Shown: positions 1-8,105, counted from the stretch's first letter. The stretch: 14,934 nt of DNA from an uncultured Bacilli bacterium (GCA_947628725.1 CANRAQ010000024.1:1-14934), one strand, 5' to 3'. The notes: generated by a model from the sequence alone, not told the origin. Numbers and translations are program-made.

Positions 1-103
1 AAAATTACAAAGTTCCTTTCGTCTTCAACTATATAATTATATATTTATTTTTAAATAAAATCAACTTTTTTTAAAAAATTTATAGATGTTTTATATATAT
101 TTG

Positions 104-112
104 TGTTATAGT
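104..112 (+). promoter_or_regulatory. Candidate extended -10 promoter of tmcAL
   Basis: TGTTATAGT is an extended -10 element (TGn plus TATAGT, 4 or 5 of 6 consensus bases) about 22 bases before the tmcAL start codon. There is no good -35 box at the expected distance. In this AT-rich stretch a chance match is possible, but the same TGTTATA pattern precedes three other genes in the window. Bases 1-103 show no other recognisable element. Confidence 0.4.
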
Positions 113-133
113 ATTAAAGAAAGTTGGTGATTT

Positions 134-1264
134 ATGAATATAGGTATAGTTGTAGAATATAATCCATTTCATTATGGTCATTTATATCAGATAAAAAAAA
201 TTAAAGAGATGTATCCTAATTCTAATATTATTGTCGTTATGTCTGGATGGATTACTGAACGTGGTGATCTTAGCATGATAAATAAATTTGATAAAGCAAA
301 AATTGCGCTTCACTATGGAGTAGACTTAGTTGCTGAAATACCATTCAAATTTATACAAAGTTCAGATTATTTTGCTAAAGGAGCAATCGGTATACTTAAT
401 AAACTTGGATGTAATAAAATCGTATTTGGTAGTGAATCTGATGATGTAGATAAATTATTTAATTTAGCTAAAGTTCAATTAAATGATAAAAATTATGATG
501 CCCTTGTAAAAAAATATTTAGATGAAGGTATAAATTACCCTACTGCTATGTCAAATGCACTTAAAAGTATATGTAAAGATACAATAAATACACCAAATGA
601 TTTGCTAGGTTTAAGTTATATAAAAGAAATTATAAAAAATAACTATGATATGACATGTACTACTATTAAAAGAAATTCTAATTATAATTCAAAAGAAATA
701 GAAGGTAAAATAACTAGCGCTACAAGCATACGTGAAAGTATCAAATATAATAAAAAAATTAAAAAATATGTTCCTAGTTATTCATATAAATTTTTAAATA
801 ACCCTATATTTTTAGATGATTATTTTGACTATTTAAAATATAAAATTATATCTACAAAAGATTTAACTATATATCAAGGTGTAGACATAAATTTAGAAAA
901 TAGAATTAGAAAATTTATAAATAAATCTAATAGTGTTAATGATCTACTTAAATTAATTAAAACAAAAAGATATACCTATAACAGATTAAAAAGAACATTA
1001 ACATATATATTACTTTCTATAGAAAAAGATAATTTCAATAATCTTGATATTGAATATATTAGAATATTGGGATTTAATGAAAAAGGAAAAAATATATTAA
1101 ACAAAATAAAAAAGAGCATAGATGTACCTATAATTACAAAATATGATAATAAATATTTAAAAAAGGATTTAAATATTAATGAAATTTTATCTTTAAATAA
1201 TAAAATCAAAGATAAAAATAAGTTTATTGAAAAGGAATACAAAGAAAAAACTATTATTATCTAA
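134..1264 (+). CDS. tmcAL: tRNA(Met) cytidine acetate ligase TmcAL (YlbM family)
   Basis: The 376-residue product matches the TmcAL family, which uses ATP and acetate to make acetyl-adenylate and acetylate C34 of elongator tRNA-Met (ac4C). The N-terminus carries the nucleotidyltransferase signature in the form VVEYNPFHYGH (HxGH at residues 14-17). Further family signatures are a TPNDLLGLSYIK segment near residue 155 and the ITSATSIRES segment near residue 193, typical of the tRNA-binding half. Length is slightly below the roughly 400 residues usual for Bacilli. A GGTGAT ribosome-binding site at 126-131 lies only two bases before the ATG. The gene stands alone on + and meets folD tail to tail with three bases between the stop codons. 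The assignment rests on motif recognition; the substrate is inferred from the family. Confidence 0.93.
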   Translation: MNIGIVVEYNPFHYGHLYQIKKIKEMYPNSNIIVVMSGWITERGDLSMINKFDKAKIALHYGVDLVAEIPFKFIQSSDYFAKGAIGILNKLGCNKIVFGSESDDVDKLFNLAKVQLNDKNYDALVKKYLDEGINYPTAMSNALKSICKDTINTPNDLLGLSYIKEIIKNNYDMTCTTIKRNSNYNSKEIEGKITSATSIRESIKYNKKIKKYVPSYSYKFLNNPIFLDDYFDYLKYKIISTKDLTIYQGVDINLENRIRKFINKSNSVNDLLKLIKTKRYTYNRLKRTLTYILLSIEKDNFNNLDIEYIRILGFNEKGKNILNKIKKSIDVPIITKYDNKYLKKDLNINEILSLNNKIKDKNKFIEKEYKEKTIII

Positions 1265-1276
1265 TAGTTATTTTTT
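1245..1276. terminator. Bidirectional terminator shared by tmcAL and folD
   Basis: AACTATTA (1249-1256) pairs with TAATAGTT (1262-1269) around a five-base loop. It is flanked by A6 on the left and T6 (1271-1276) on the right, so either strand ends in a U-run. The hairpin overlaps both convergent stop codons, tmcAL TAA at 1262-1264 and folD TAA at 1268-1270. The stem is AT-rich and therefore only moderately stable. Confidence 0.7.
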
Positions 1277-2089
1277 GCTTTCGTAACAAAATATAATATT
1301 TTTTAAAAACATAGAAATTAATAAAGGATATATTCCATCTTTTTGATCAGATATTATATTAGCTTTATCTTTTACGCTCTTATAATCAACATCCCCATAC
1401 ATTTTTCCATCTACATAATCATATCCTGCATCTATTATGGTAACGCCCTCACTAATCATATCTAATTTTATTATATTTTTCTTATTAACCGCACTAATAA
1501 TTATTTCGGCATTCTTTAAAATATTATTTAAATCACTATAATTATATTTACATACAGTCACTGTAGCATCATTATTTATAAGCATATTTACAAGTGGTCT
1601 TATATTATTCTTTTTATCATATATAATTGCTATATTCTTATTAGACATTTCAATATTATTATCATTTAATATTTTCATAACTGAAAGTGTAAAACTAGGT
1701 ACTATTGTCTTTCTACCACTAATGAGTCTTCCTATATTTATATCTGTTTGACCCTCTACATCTTTACTATTCAATATTGAATTTAATAATCTTTTTTCAT
1801 TATACTTTTCAGGTATAGGTAACTGTATCATAACTCCATTTACATAATCATCATTATTTAACTCTTTAATTTTATTTATTATTGTAAGTTCTGGTGTAGT
1901 ATCTTCATAATCATAATATCTAAAATATATTCCTGTTTTATTACATGATTCTTCTCTTTCCTTAATCATGTAATCACTTTTTTCATCGTCACCTATTTTT
2001 ATCACTGCAACACTTGGTCTAATTATACACCCTTTTATACTTTGCTTTATTTCATCTTCTACACTATTTTTAAATTCTACACTATTCAT
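1268..2089 (-). CDS. folD: Divergent FolD-like protein (methylenetetrahydrofolate dehydrogenase/cyclohydrolase family), active site degraded
   Basis: The 273-residue product aligns along its whole length with FolD, which interconverts methylene-, methenyl- and formyl-tetrahydrofolate with NADP. Recognisable blocks are PSVAVIKIGD (25-34), NGVMIQLPIP (84-93), KDVEG (109-113), NIGRL (118-122) and IIDAGYDYVDGKMYGDV (218-234). Key residues depart from the family. At unchanged spacing from the IGD block, Arg45 sits where the catalytic Lys is expected, although Tyr40 and Lys43 are nearby. Glu112 replaces the Asp of KDVDG. The PCTP motif is PSFT. The glycine-rich NADP motif GRSxxVGxP reads YDKKNNIRP (157-165). 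The PGGVGPMT loop reads QKDGIYPLL (249-257). Gln89 is kept. Spacing and ends are normal, so it is not a frameshifted pseudogene. It may be a fast-evolving enzyme or a repurposed protein. GGAG precedes the ATG. Confidence 0.85.
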   Translation of the reverse strand: MNSVEFKNSVEDEIKQSIKGCIIRPSVAVIKIGDDEKSDYMIKEREESCNKTGIYFRYYDYEDTTPELTIINKIKELNNDDYVNGVMIQLPIPEKYNEKRLLNSILNSKDVEGQTDINIGRLISGRKTIVPSFTLSVMKILNDNNIEMSNKNIAIIYDKKNNIRPLVNMLINNDATVTVCKYNYSDLNNILKNAEIIISAVNKKNIIKLDMISEGVTIIDAGYDYVDGKMYGDVDYKSVKDKANIISDQKDGIYPLLISMFLKNIIFCYESKK

Positions 2090-2125
2090 TTAATCATCTC
2101 CATAAAATATCCTTTTTATACATTA

Positions 2126-2156
2126 ATTATATCAAATTCATAAGTTAGCTTGTCAA
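2126..2156 (-). promoter_or_regulatory. Candidate SigA promoter of folD
   Basis: On the minus strand TTGACA (2151-2156) and TATAAT (2126-2131) both match consensus exactly, but the spacer is 19 bases, longer than the optimal 17. It lies just downstream of the dnaI terminators and about 40 bases before the folD start, so folD is probably transcribed independently. Confidence 0.55.
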
Positions 2157-2170
2157 TAGTATTGTTAAAC

Positions 2171-2201
2171 ATATAAAAAATTTTACACCAATAGTGTAAA
2201 A
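2171..2201 (-). terminator. Second, tandem terminator after dnaI
   Basis: TTTTACAC (2181-2188) pairs with GTGTAAAA (2194-2201) around the loop CAATA. On the minus strand it is followed by TTTTTTATAT. It comes directly after the first hairpin, so the dnaB-dnaI transcript has two back-to-back terminators before the folD promoter. Confidence 0.75.
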
Positions 2202-2226
2202 TAAAAAATTGCCTATATTTAGGCAA
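2201..2226 (-). terminator. First terminator after dnaI
   Basis: TTGCCTA (2209-2215) and TAGGCAA (2220-2226) form a 7-bp stem with a four-base loop, three bases after the dnaI stop codon. On the minus strand it is followed by a run of U's (2208-2201). This is a standard intrinsic terminator. Confidence 0.85.
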
Positions 2227-2229
2227 ATA

Positions 2230-3132
2230 TTATTTTCTTAGATTTTTACTAATCATTTCTATATCTACTGTAAGTTGTTCTATTCTAGATATAATTCTTT
2301 TAGCCTTAACTTCATCTACACCATTTTTAGAATTAGCTAAATGACTTTCTAATTCTTTCATAGTTAAATTGGAAGTAAAGAATGTAGTTAAGTTATTATC
2401 CATTCTATATTGAAGTAAAGGACATAAGACTTCATCCCTATTCCATGCAGTTATACCCTCTGCACCTATATCATCTATAAGTAAAAGTGGTACTTTCTTT
2501 ACATATTCAAATTTTGAATTAAAATCATCATAAAATACTTGTCTTAAAAATTCTGGCCAAAATATGATGCTGCTTTTGTAATTCTTTTTAGCTAATTCAT
2601 TAAATATGGCAGCAATTAAATATGTTTTACCACATCCAAAATTTCCATGTAGATATAATCCTTTACAAGTTCTTCCACTTTCATAATCATCTAAAAAGTC
2701 CATTAAATAATTTATAACTTTAAATCTATTTTTATCAGTCTTATATATATTATTTAAGTCTGCCTGTTCGACATATGAAGGTGTATTAAAAAATTTTATA
2801 TTTTCTAAATGTTTATTCTTCTCTTCTTCTATTTTTTTATACCTACAAGGTTTATAACTAAAAGATAAATTACCATTATTATTTATTGGTAAATAGCAAA
2901 ATCCCTCTACTTTATTTAAACAGTCAAGTATATTTTTACAATTTTTACAATGTTCATATTCATCACATGATTCAAGTAATAAAGAAGTATATTTTTTTAA
3001 TTCATCATCTTTTATTTTTAAATTTTTAGTTATAACTTTAAAATTAGAATTCTTTTTAGCAACCTCATATTCAGTATCTAAATCTATATTATTTAACTGT
3101 GTATCACTTATATTTTCAAGTATATTATGCAT
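2230..3132 (-). CDS. dnaI: Primosomal protein DnaI, replicative helicase loader
   Basis: This AAA+ ATPase loads the hexameric DnaC helicase at origins and restart sites in Bacilli, acting with DnaB and DnaD. In the 300-residue product the N-terminal part has a cysteine cluster (C56, C62, C65, C71, C79, C96) fitting the zinc-binding helicase-interaction domain of DnaI. The ATPase domain follows, with Walker A GNFGCGKTY (163-171), Walker B LLIDDIGAE (217-225), sensor I TSN (253-255) and an AKRIISRIEQL segment (277-287) carrying the likely arginine finger. Length is close to the B. subtilis protein (about 310). It lies two bases after dnaB, and its ribosome-binding site (GAGGAG) is formed by the last dnaB codons, implying coupled translation. 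DnaC of E. coli is the functional analogue, but the dnaB neighbour settles the DnaI assignment. Confidence 0.95.
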   Translation of the reverse strand: MHNILENISDTQLNNIDLDTEYEVAKKNSNFKVITKNLKIKDDELKKYTSLLLESCDEYEHCKNCKNILDCLNKVEGFCYLPINNNGNLSFSYKPCRYKKIEEEKNKHLENIKFFNTPSYVEQADLNNIYKTDKNRFKVINYLMDFLDDYESGRTCKGLYLHGNFGCGKTYLIAAIFNELAKKNYKSSIIFWPEFLRQVFYDDFNSKFEYVKKVPLLLIDDIGAEGITAWNRDEVLCPLLQYRMDNNLTTFFTSNLTMKELESHLANSKNGVDEVKAKRIISRIEQLTVDIEMISKNLRK

Positions 3133-3134
3133 AA

Positions 3135-4409
3135 TTAACTCCTCTTCATACGACTTTCTAATTTTCTTATTTCTTCTTCTGTTGCTTTATTTTCTTCTAT
3201 ATCTTTGTTAAACCAATCAGGTGTCTTTGATACTTTTTTAACAGTGTTTGTAATTTTTTTTCTCTTTTTATATTCTATTTCTGCTATATTCATTGCATCT
3301 TCTACTGTTTCTATACCTGCTTTACTCCACTGTGATGCGATAACTTCTACAAATGATTTTATTAGTTTATTATTATTTATTTTTAAAACATAATCTATAA
3401 GTACATTTACAACACCAGGTTTTAAATTTAAATCTATAAGTAAATATGAAATAATTGATAAATCTGTACTAGTAGGATTACCTGTTTTATATTTACTATT
3501 TATAAAATCAAATGGAGATGTAGTTTCAAATAAATGTATCATTCTAGATCTATTAGACATATCTAAATTTTCTTTTCTTAGATATTCTGGTTGATTTTTA
3601 TATATTATGCTTGGCAATTTACCCATATTTTCATATCTATAGTATTTATTAGCATTTTCTGTAAGTAATTTTTTATCTATTGTATGTTTTTCAGTTAATG
3701 AATTTCTAATAAGTTCTATCATATCATCATTATCATAATTATATATATAAGATATTTTATATAAAAATTCTTTAGTATCACGAGTAATTGATTTTTTATT
3801 TAACATATCATCACTAATTAAACTAAGTATAGTATTTATATCTATCTTAGTTAATATTTCTAATTTTCTAGAATTAGATTTTTTTATATCATATATTAAA
3901 TTATCATTAATAGGCTCTATAGAAAAATCAAATACATCACTAAATTTAGCAGTAATATCCTCGTATTCCTTTAAATTTATTTTAGGTACTCTAAAGTAAT
4001 TTATAATTCTATCATACTCTAATTTTCCAACTGCATTAATAAGTGCCATACTTAATACTGGATTATTTATAAATTCTGATGCGCTAATAGGAGAATATAA
4101 CTCATATACATAATTATTTATATTTCCTTTTTTTACATATGTCTTTATAAGCCCAATAGCCTCTAATTTTACTTTAGCATCCATAAGTTCTGAATTACTT
4201 ATCATCATATCTCTTAAAAGGTGATGATGAGTCCATTCATTAGATAAAAGTTCCATCTTATCTAAATATGACCATAAAGTATAATAAAAACTTATAGCCT
4301 CTGCCCCTATTATTGGTTGATATAATAAAAATAGTAAATTTCTATCTGAATCTTTTAATACAGTTTTATTTACTACTATAAAAGTGTCTGCAGGAAGTAT
4401 ATTAGTCAT
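3135..4409 (-). CDS. dnaB: Replication initiation and membrane attachment protein DnaB (DnaB/DnaD family)
   Basis: The 424-residue product is the Bacillus-type DnaB primosome protein, unrelated to the E. coli DnaB helicase. It helps DnaI deposit the helicase on DNA remodelled by DnaA and DnaD. The N-terminal winged-helix half starts with LLFLLYQPIIGAEAISFYYTLWSYL (residues 25-49), typical of the family. The C-terminal DnaB_2/DnaD-like domain (about 290-375) contains ISYLLIDLNLKPGVVNVLIDY and the IASQWSKAGIETVEDAM segment with the conserved Trp. The last 45 residues are charged and probably flexible. AGTGGTGATAAT precedes the ATG. A candidate -10 (TGCTAAAAT on the minus strand) lies just after the secG terminator, so dnaB-dnaI may have its own weak promoter or depend on readthrough. 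Confidence 0.92.
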   Translation of the reverse strand: MTNILPADTFIVVNKTVLKDSDRNLLFLLYQPIIGAEAISFYYTLWSYLDKMELLSNEWTHHHLLRDMMISNSELMDAKVKLEAIGLIKTYVKKGNINNYVYELYSPISASEFINNPVLSMALINAVGKLEYDRIINYFRVPKINLKEYEDITAKFSDVFDFSIEPINDNLIYDIKKSNSRKLEILTKIDINTILSLISDDMLNKKSITRDTKEFLYKISYIYNYDNDDMIELIRNSLTEKHTIDKKLLTENANKYYRYENMGKLPSIIYKNQPEYLRKENLDMSNRSRMIHLFETTSPFDFINSKYKTGNPTSTDLSIISYLLIDLNLKPGVVNVLIDYVLKINNNKLIKSFVEVIASQWSKAGIETVEDAMNIAEIEYKKRKKITNTVKKVSKTPDWFNKDIEENKATEEEIRKLESRMKRS

Positions 4410-4448
4410 ATTATCACCACTAAATATATTTTAGCATATTTAAAAAGC

Positions 4449-4477
4449 AAAAAAAAGATAAAAACAAAGTTTTTATC
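4449..4477 (-). terminator. Terminator after secG
   Basis: GATAAAAAC (4457-4465) and GTTTTTATC (4469-4477) form a 9-bp stem with a three-base AAA loop. On the minus strand it is followed by eight U's (4456-4449). It separates secG from dnaB. Confidence 0.8.
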
Positions 4478-4488
4478 AATAAATCATA

Positions 4489-4695
4489 CTATAACACTAT
4501 ACATAATACAAAGAACAATATTCCTAAAACAGCAGTAGTATATGTTATAAAAAGCTCTCCGCCTCTTTCTTTTCTGTTCTTAAATAAGTCATCATTTCCA
4601 CCAGTAATAATAGAAGATGCTCCTTCTGCTTTACTGCTTTGTAATAATACTAAAGCAATTATTAATATTGATACTATAATTAATAATACAGTCAT
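4489..4695 (-). CDS. secG: Preprotein translocase subunit SecG
   Basis: This is the small membrane subunit that assists SecYEG-dependent export. The 68-residue product has two hydrophobic segments (about 2-19 and 48-68) and the loop LLQSSKAEGASSIITGGNDDLF, the SecG signature with the conserved Gln-Ser and Gly-rich turn. An upstream in-frame ATG at 4713 exists, but the bases between it and 4695 hold the ribosome-binding site GGGAGG, so I choose the inner ATG, seven bases after it. The gene follows ymfH by 49 bases. A weak promoter-like pair (TTGATT, 17 bases, TAGATT) sits in that gap. It is probably the last gene of deoD-ymfF-ymfH-secG. In B. subtilis secG is usually near rnr and smpB, so this placement differs. 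Confidence 0.93.
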   Translation of the reverse strand: MTVLLIIVSILIIALVLLQSSKAEGASSIITGGNDDLFKNRKERGGELFITYTTAVLGILFFVLCIVL

Positions 4696-4744
4696 ATATT
4701 GACCTCCCAACATATATATAATCTATCATAAATATTTAAATAAA

Positions 4745-6019
4745 TCAAGATTTATTAATTATATAGACAGTTTTATTATCAAAATTTATATTGTCTGTTA
4801 TGTTTTTTAAATCTTTCATATTAAGTTGTTCTACTTTCTTATAATCATCTAATATAATTTCATCATAACTCATTATATTTCCCATTATTTTATTGTTTAA
4901 TGAGTAGATACTATCACTTCTATATATACAATTACTCTTTTTTACCTTTTTCTTTCTATCTAATTGTTCTAAAGTTATATCTAGATTTTGAAGTTCTTCT
5001 TCTATCATCTTTTTAACTTTAGAAATTTCTTCTGTTTCTACCATTATAATAACAAGTATATGCTTATCAGTATTTACAAATGTAAAATCTATATCATGAG
5101 TTATTAAATTTAAATTTTTTAAATTGTCATTTAATAATGATGTATTACCTAATTTTAAATCAAATACAATTGATAAATACTGTTTTATGTCGTTAATATT
5201 CATCTTTATTTTAGAACAATCTATTTTATATCCAATACCAAGTTTTGGTATCTCTATATCCATTTTAATTTTTTCCTCTTTTTTAGCTACTTTATTAGGT
5301 TCATCATATTGTTTTATTTTTATAGATTTTAATTTGTCAAACTCTTTACCATCTTGATTTACTCTAACAGTATCCATAGCGTCATTAACATCTACATTAC
5401 CAGTTATAATTAAAAACATATTGCTTGGATGATAAAAAGTATTATAACATAAATATAGATCGTCTTTAGTTATTTCGTATATATCTTTTACTGTTCCAGA
5501 TATAGGATATTTAATTGGATGTTCTATAAATGCATTATATATTATTCCATCGTACATCTTAAAGTATGGATCATCATCATACATCTTTATTTCTTGTTCT
5601 ATTATACCCTTTTCTTTTTCAACATTTTCATCAGTAAAATATGGAGACTGAACATAATCAAGTAAATAATTTATACACTCTGAAAATGAATTAGATCCAC
5701 TAAATAAATATGTTGTTTTATATTTTGATGTATTGGCATTGGCATCACATCCTCTTTCAGAATAAAAAGTAAATGGATCTTTTCCATCCTTTTGTTCAAA
5801 CATCTTATGTTCTAAGAAGTGCGCTACTCCAAATGGAACTTTAACCATTTTTTTATGTCCTATAGGTACAAATTCATTATATATAGATCCAAATTTAGTA
5901 GATAATGTTGCATATATACCATTTACATTATCTTTAGGGATAATATATACATCAAGACCATTTTTCATTTTTTCATGATATATTTTTAAATCTAACTTTT
6001 CTAATGTATATTTATCCAT
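4745..6019 (-). CDS. ymfH: M16 family zinc peptidase, catalytic partner (YmfH-like)
   Basis: The 424-residue product has the M16 inverted zinc motif HxxEH as HFLEH (H67, E70, H71). The downstream segment EKGIIEQEIKMYDDDP (136-151) provides the third ligand Glu and the family's YDDDP stretch. M16 proteins form two-domain clamshells; this one has the active N-terminal half and a degenerate C-terminal half. The start codon lies inside the end of ymfF (8-bp overlap) and the ribosome-binding site AGGTGATATAG is within ymfF, so the two are translationally coupled. In Bacillota such pairs resemble an active/inactive heterodimer like mitochondrial processing peptidase. The natural substrate of YmfF/YmfH is not something I can state. 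No signal peptide is visible, so it is likely cytoplasmic. Confidence 0.9.
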   Translation of the reverse strand: MDKYTLEKLDLKIYHEKMKNGLDVYIIPKDNVNGIYATLSTKFGSIYNEFVPIGHKKMVKVPFGVAHFLEHKMFEQKDGKDPFTFYSERGCDANANTSKYKTTYLFSGSNSFSECINYLLDYVQSPYFTDENVEKEKGIIEQEIKMYDDDPYFKMYDGIIYNAFIEHPIKYPISGTVKDIYEITKDDLYLCYNTFYHPSNMFLIITGNVDVNDAMDTVRVNQDGKEFDKLKSIKIKQYDEPNKVAKKEEKIKMDIEIPKLGIGYKIDCSKIKMNINDIKQYLSIVFDLKLGNTSLLNDNLKNLNLITHDIDFTFVNTDKHILVIIMVETEEISKVKKMIEEELQNLDITLEQLDRKKKVKKSNCIYRSDSIYSLNNKIMGNIMSYDEIILDDYKKVEQLNMKDLKNITDNINFDNKTVYIINKS

Positions 6020-7292
6020 CTATATCACCTTCTAATAAATATATTGTATCTAAATGAATTTTTGATGCAAGTTTTACTACATCATTTGCAGTTACTTTAT
6101 TTATCTTTTTAAATCTATCTTCAAACGAATCACTATTTAAATATTCTATACCTGCATATAAACTTATTAAACTTTGAGGATTGTCTTCTAATTCTTTTAA
6201 ACTATTTACATAAGTTATTTTAGCTTTAATAATATCTTCATTATTAAATTTTCCTTTTTTCATATTACTTACTTCTTTTTTGATTAAACTAACGGCATTT
6301 TTATAATCATCTTTATTTATTCCAGCATTAATAGTTAAAATACTATTTAATGGATTACCTATAGAAGAAATGTAATAACAAAGGCTATTTTCCTCTCTAA
6401 CTGTTTTAAATAATTTTGAATCAGGTCCTCCACCTAATATATATGAATAAACATTTAATACATATCTTAACTCAAAATCAGTCATTTTATCTATCTTATA
6501 ACCTAATATAAGTTTACTTTGATTAATTTTTTGATGTTCTTTTGATACTTTAGGAACTAATCTACATTTTTTTGGCCTAGTAAAATGTGATTCAGATGGT
6601 TTTTTAAATGTTTTTATACAATCAAAATTTTCTTTTATTATCTTAACAATACTTCTTTCATTTACATTTCCTATTACAAATATATCTACAATATCACTAT
6701 TTAACATAGACTCATAATACTTATATAATTTTTTATTATCTAATTTTTCTAAATCTTCTATATATCCATAACCTCTATAAGATAAATAAGAATTAGGCTC
6801 CATATTTTCAAGCATTCTAGTACGTGCATACATATCTGGATTTTCTTTCATAGATGTAATACTGTCTTTTAAAAGATTATAAGATAGATTATAACTATCT
6901 GAATTAAAACTTATAGAATTATTTTTCTTAGTAATATTTGGTTTAAAAATAAGGTCGGCTAAAAATTTTATAGACTTATTTAACATACCTTCTTCAGTAT
7001 ACTCTTCATTTAAAAATTTAACATCAAAAGTCATTATATTATACTTTCCTGATATATAATTCATACCTCTATAGTATAGGTCATACAATTCTTCAGTAGC
7101 AATAGTAAGATCTCTTTTTGTCTTATACTGCATATTTGATTCACATAATAGATTTACTAGCATATTTCTAGCAGTTATATCTTCTTTTACAAGTTTTCTT
7201 TTAAAATTTACTTCTACAGTAACTGTTTTAAATTTGTTAGTTTTAATTATATGTATATTATAAGAATAATTGCTGATTTTTTTGTATTTCAT
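6012..7292 (-). CDS. ymfF: M16 family peptidase-like protein, non-catalytic partner (YmfF-like)
   Basis: The 426-residue product belongs to the M16 clan but has no HxxEH. The corresponding helix reads ARNMLVNLLCESNMQY (41-56), so it should not bind zinc. The C-terminal half keeps the glycine-rich loop LGGGPDSKLF (286-295) and the conserved Arg-Tyr pair (VREENSLCYY, R299 and Y306/Y307) that in M16 heterodimers binds substrate backbone. This is the expected division of labour: YmfF supplies the R/Y half and YmfH the zinc half. It follows deoD by 29 bases, with GAGGTGAGACT before the ATG, and overlaps ymfH by 8 bp. No membrane segment or signal peptide is seen. Confidence 0.88.
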   Translation of the reverse strand: MKYKKISNYSYNIHIIKTNKFKTVTVEVNFKRKLVKEDITARNMLVNLLCESNMQYKTKRDLTIATEELYDLYYRGMNYISGKYNIMTFDVKFLNEEYTEEGMLNKSIKFLADLIFKPNITKKNNSISFNSDSYNLSYNLLKDSITSMKENPDMYARTRMLENMEPNSYLSYRGYGYIEDLEKLDNKKLYKYYESMLNSDIVDIFVIGNVNERSIVKIIKENFDCIKTFKKPSESHFTRPKKCRLVPKVSKEHQKINQSKLILGYKIDKMTDFELRYVLNVYSYILGGGPDSKLFKTVREENSLCYYISSIGNPLNSILTINAGINKDDYKNAVSLIKKEVSNMKKGKFNNEDIIKAKITYVNSLKELEDNPQSLISLYAGIEYLNSDSFEDRFKKINKVTANDVVKLASKIHLDTIYLLEGDIDG

Positions 7293-7321
7293 AGTCTCAC
7301 CTCTTTTAGTATGCGTTATTT

Positions 7322-8023
7322 TTATAAATTTATTGCTGTTTCTAAAGCTAAGATTATCATTTCATCAAACGCATTTTGTCTTTCATCTGGAGTTGCTTTT
7401 TCATTAGTTACTAGACTATCGGAAATAGTTAAAATACATGCTGCATTTTTATTTAACTTATATGCATTATAAAACAATGCGAAAGATTCCATCTCAGTAC
7501 ATAAACATTTTTTATTTTCATATAGGTCTTTAATATCAACATCATCATAAAATACATCAGTACAATGAACTCTACCTAAATTTATTTTTTGATTTAGTCT
7601 ATTAGCAGTTTCAATTATTTTATTATTTAATACTTCACTTGATTTAATATTATCACTATCATATCCTTGTACTTTAGCGTAACTAGATAAAGAATAAGTA
7701 TCTGAAACTAATACTAAATCAAATAAATTTATATCTTTTGTATATGAACCGCTGCTTCCTATTCTAATGATATTTTCTACATTATAAAATTTATATAATT
7801 CATATGAGTATATACCAATACTTGGCATACCCATACCACTTGCCATAACAGTTAGTTGTTTATCTTTATACTTTCCTGTATAGGCATACATATTTCTAAC
7901 TTTGTTAACTAATTTAACATCAGTTAAATATTTTTCTGCAATATATTTAGCCCTTAGCGGATCTCCTGGCATTAATACAGTTTTGGCAATACTACCTAAT
8001 TGTGCCTCATTGTGTGGTGTCAT
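7322..8023 (-). CDS. deoD: Purine-nucleoside phosphorylase DeoD (hexameric type)
   Basis: The enzyme phosphorolytically splits purine (deoxy)ribonucleosides to the base and (deoxy)ribose-1-phosphate. Visible signatures are TPHNEAQ (His4 of the active site), VLMPGDPLRAKYIAE (16-30, phosphate-binding Arg24), VRNMYAYTG (Arg43), IRIGSSGS (Arg87, Ser90), CTEMESFAL (base and ribose binding), and ISDSLVTNEKATPDERQ with the catalytic Asp and the ERQ Arg. Length (233) equals the family norm. An ATG six bases upstream (8029) abuts the Shine-Dalgarno AAGGAGG with no spacer, so the start at 8023, six bases after GGAGG, is preferred. It has a strong promoter and leads the operon with ymfF, ymfH and secG. 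Nucleoside salvage is shared functionally with pdp but not co-transcribed with it. Confidence 0.95.
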   Translation of the reverse strand: MTPHNEAQLGSIAKTVLMPGDPLRAKYIAEKYLTDVKLVNKVRNMYAYTGKYKDKQLTVMASGMGMPSIGIYSYELYKFYNVENIIRIGSSGSYTKDINLFDLVLVSDTYSLSSYAKVQGYDSDNIKSSEVLNNKIIETANRLNQKINLGRVHCTDVFYDDVDIKDLYENKKCLCTEMESFALFYNAYKLNKNAACILTISDSLVTNEKATPDERQNAFDEMIILALETAINL

Positions 8024-8044
8024 AAGCATCCTCCTTACTAGTTA

Positions 8045-8073
8045 ATTATATCACTTATAATCTTATATGTAAA
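8045..8073 (-). promoter_or_regulatory. SigA-type promoter of the deoD operon
   Basis: On the minus strand TTTACA (8068-8073), a 17-base spacer and TATAAT (8045-8050) form a near-consensus promoter. The -10 ends 22 bases before the deoD start codon. It lies after the yihY terminator. Confidence 0.78.
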
Positions 8074-8105
8074 TTATAAAGGTAAGTTAAACAAATTATA
8101 AAACT

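Noticed and set aside
1..103. Possible gene end or regulatory element at the left edge
   Set aside because: The sequence is AT-rich with stop codons in all frames, and no hairpin or motif could be supported.
976..1242. 88-codon minus-strand frame resembling a membrane peptide
   Set aside because: It is antisense to the lysine/isoleucine-rich end of tmcAL; hydrophobicity arises from reversed AAA codons, and there is no ribosome-binding site.
3205..5357. Small + strand frames within 3205-3393 and 5124-5357
   Set aside because: They are antisense shadows of dnaB and ymfH without start signals.
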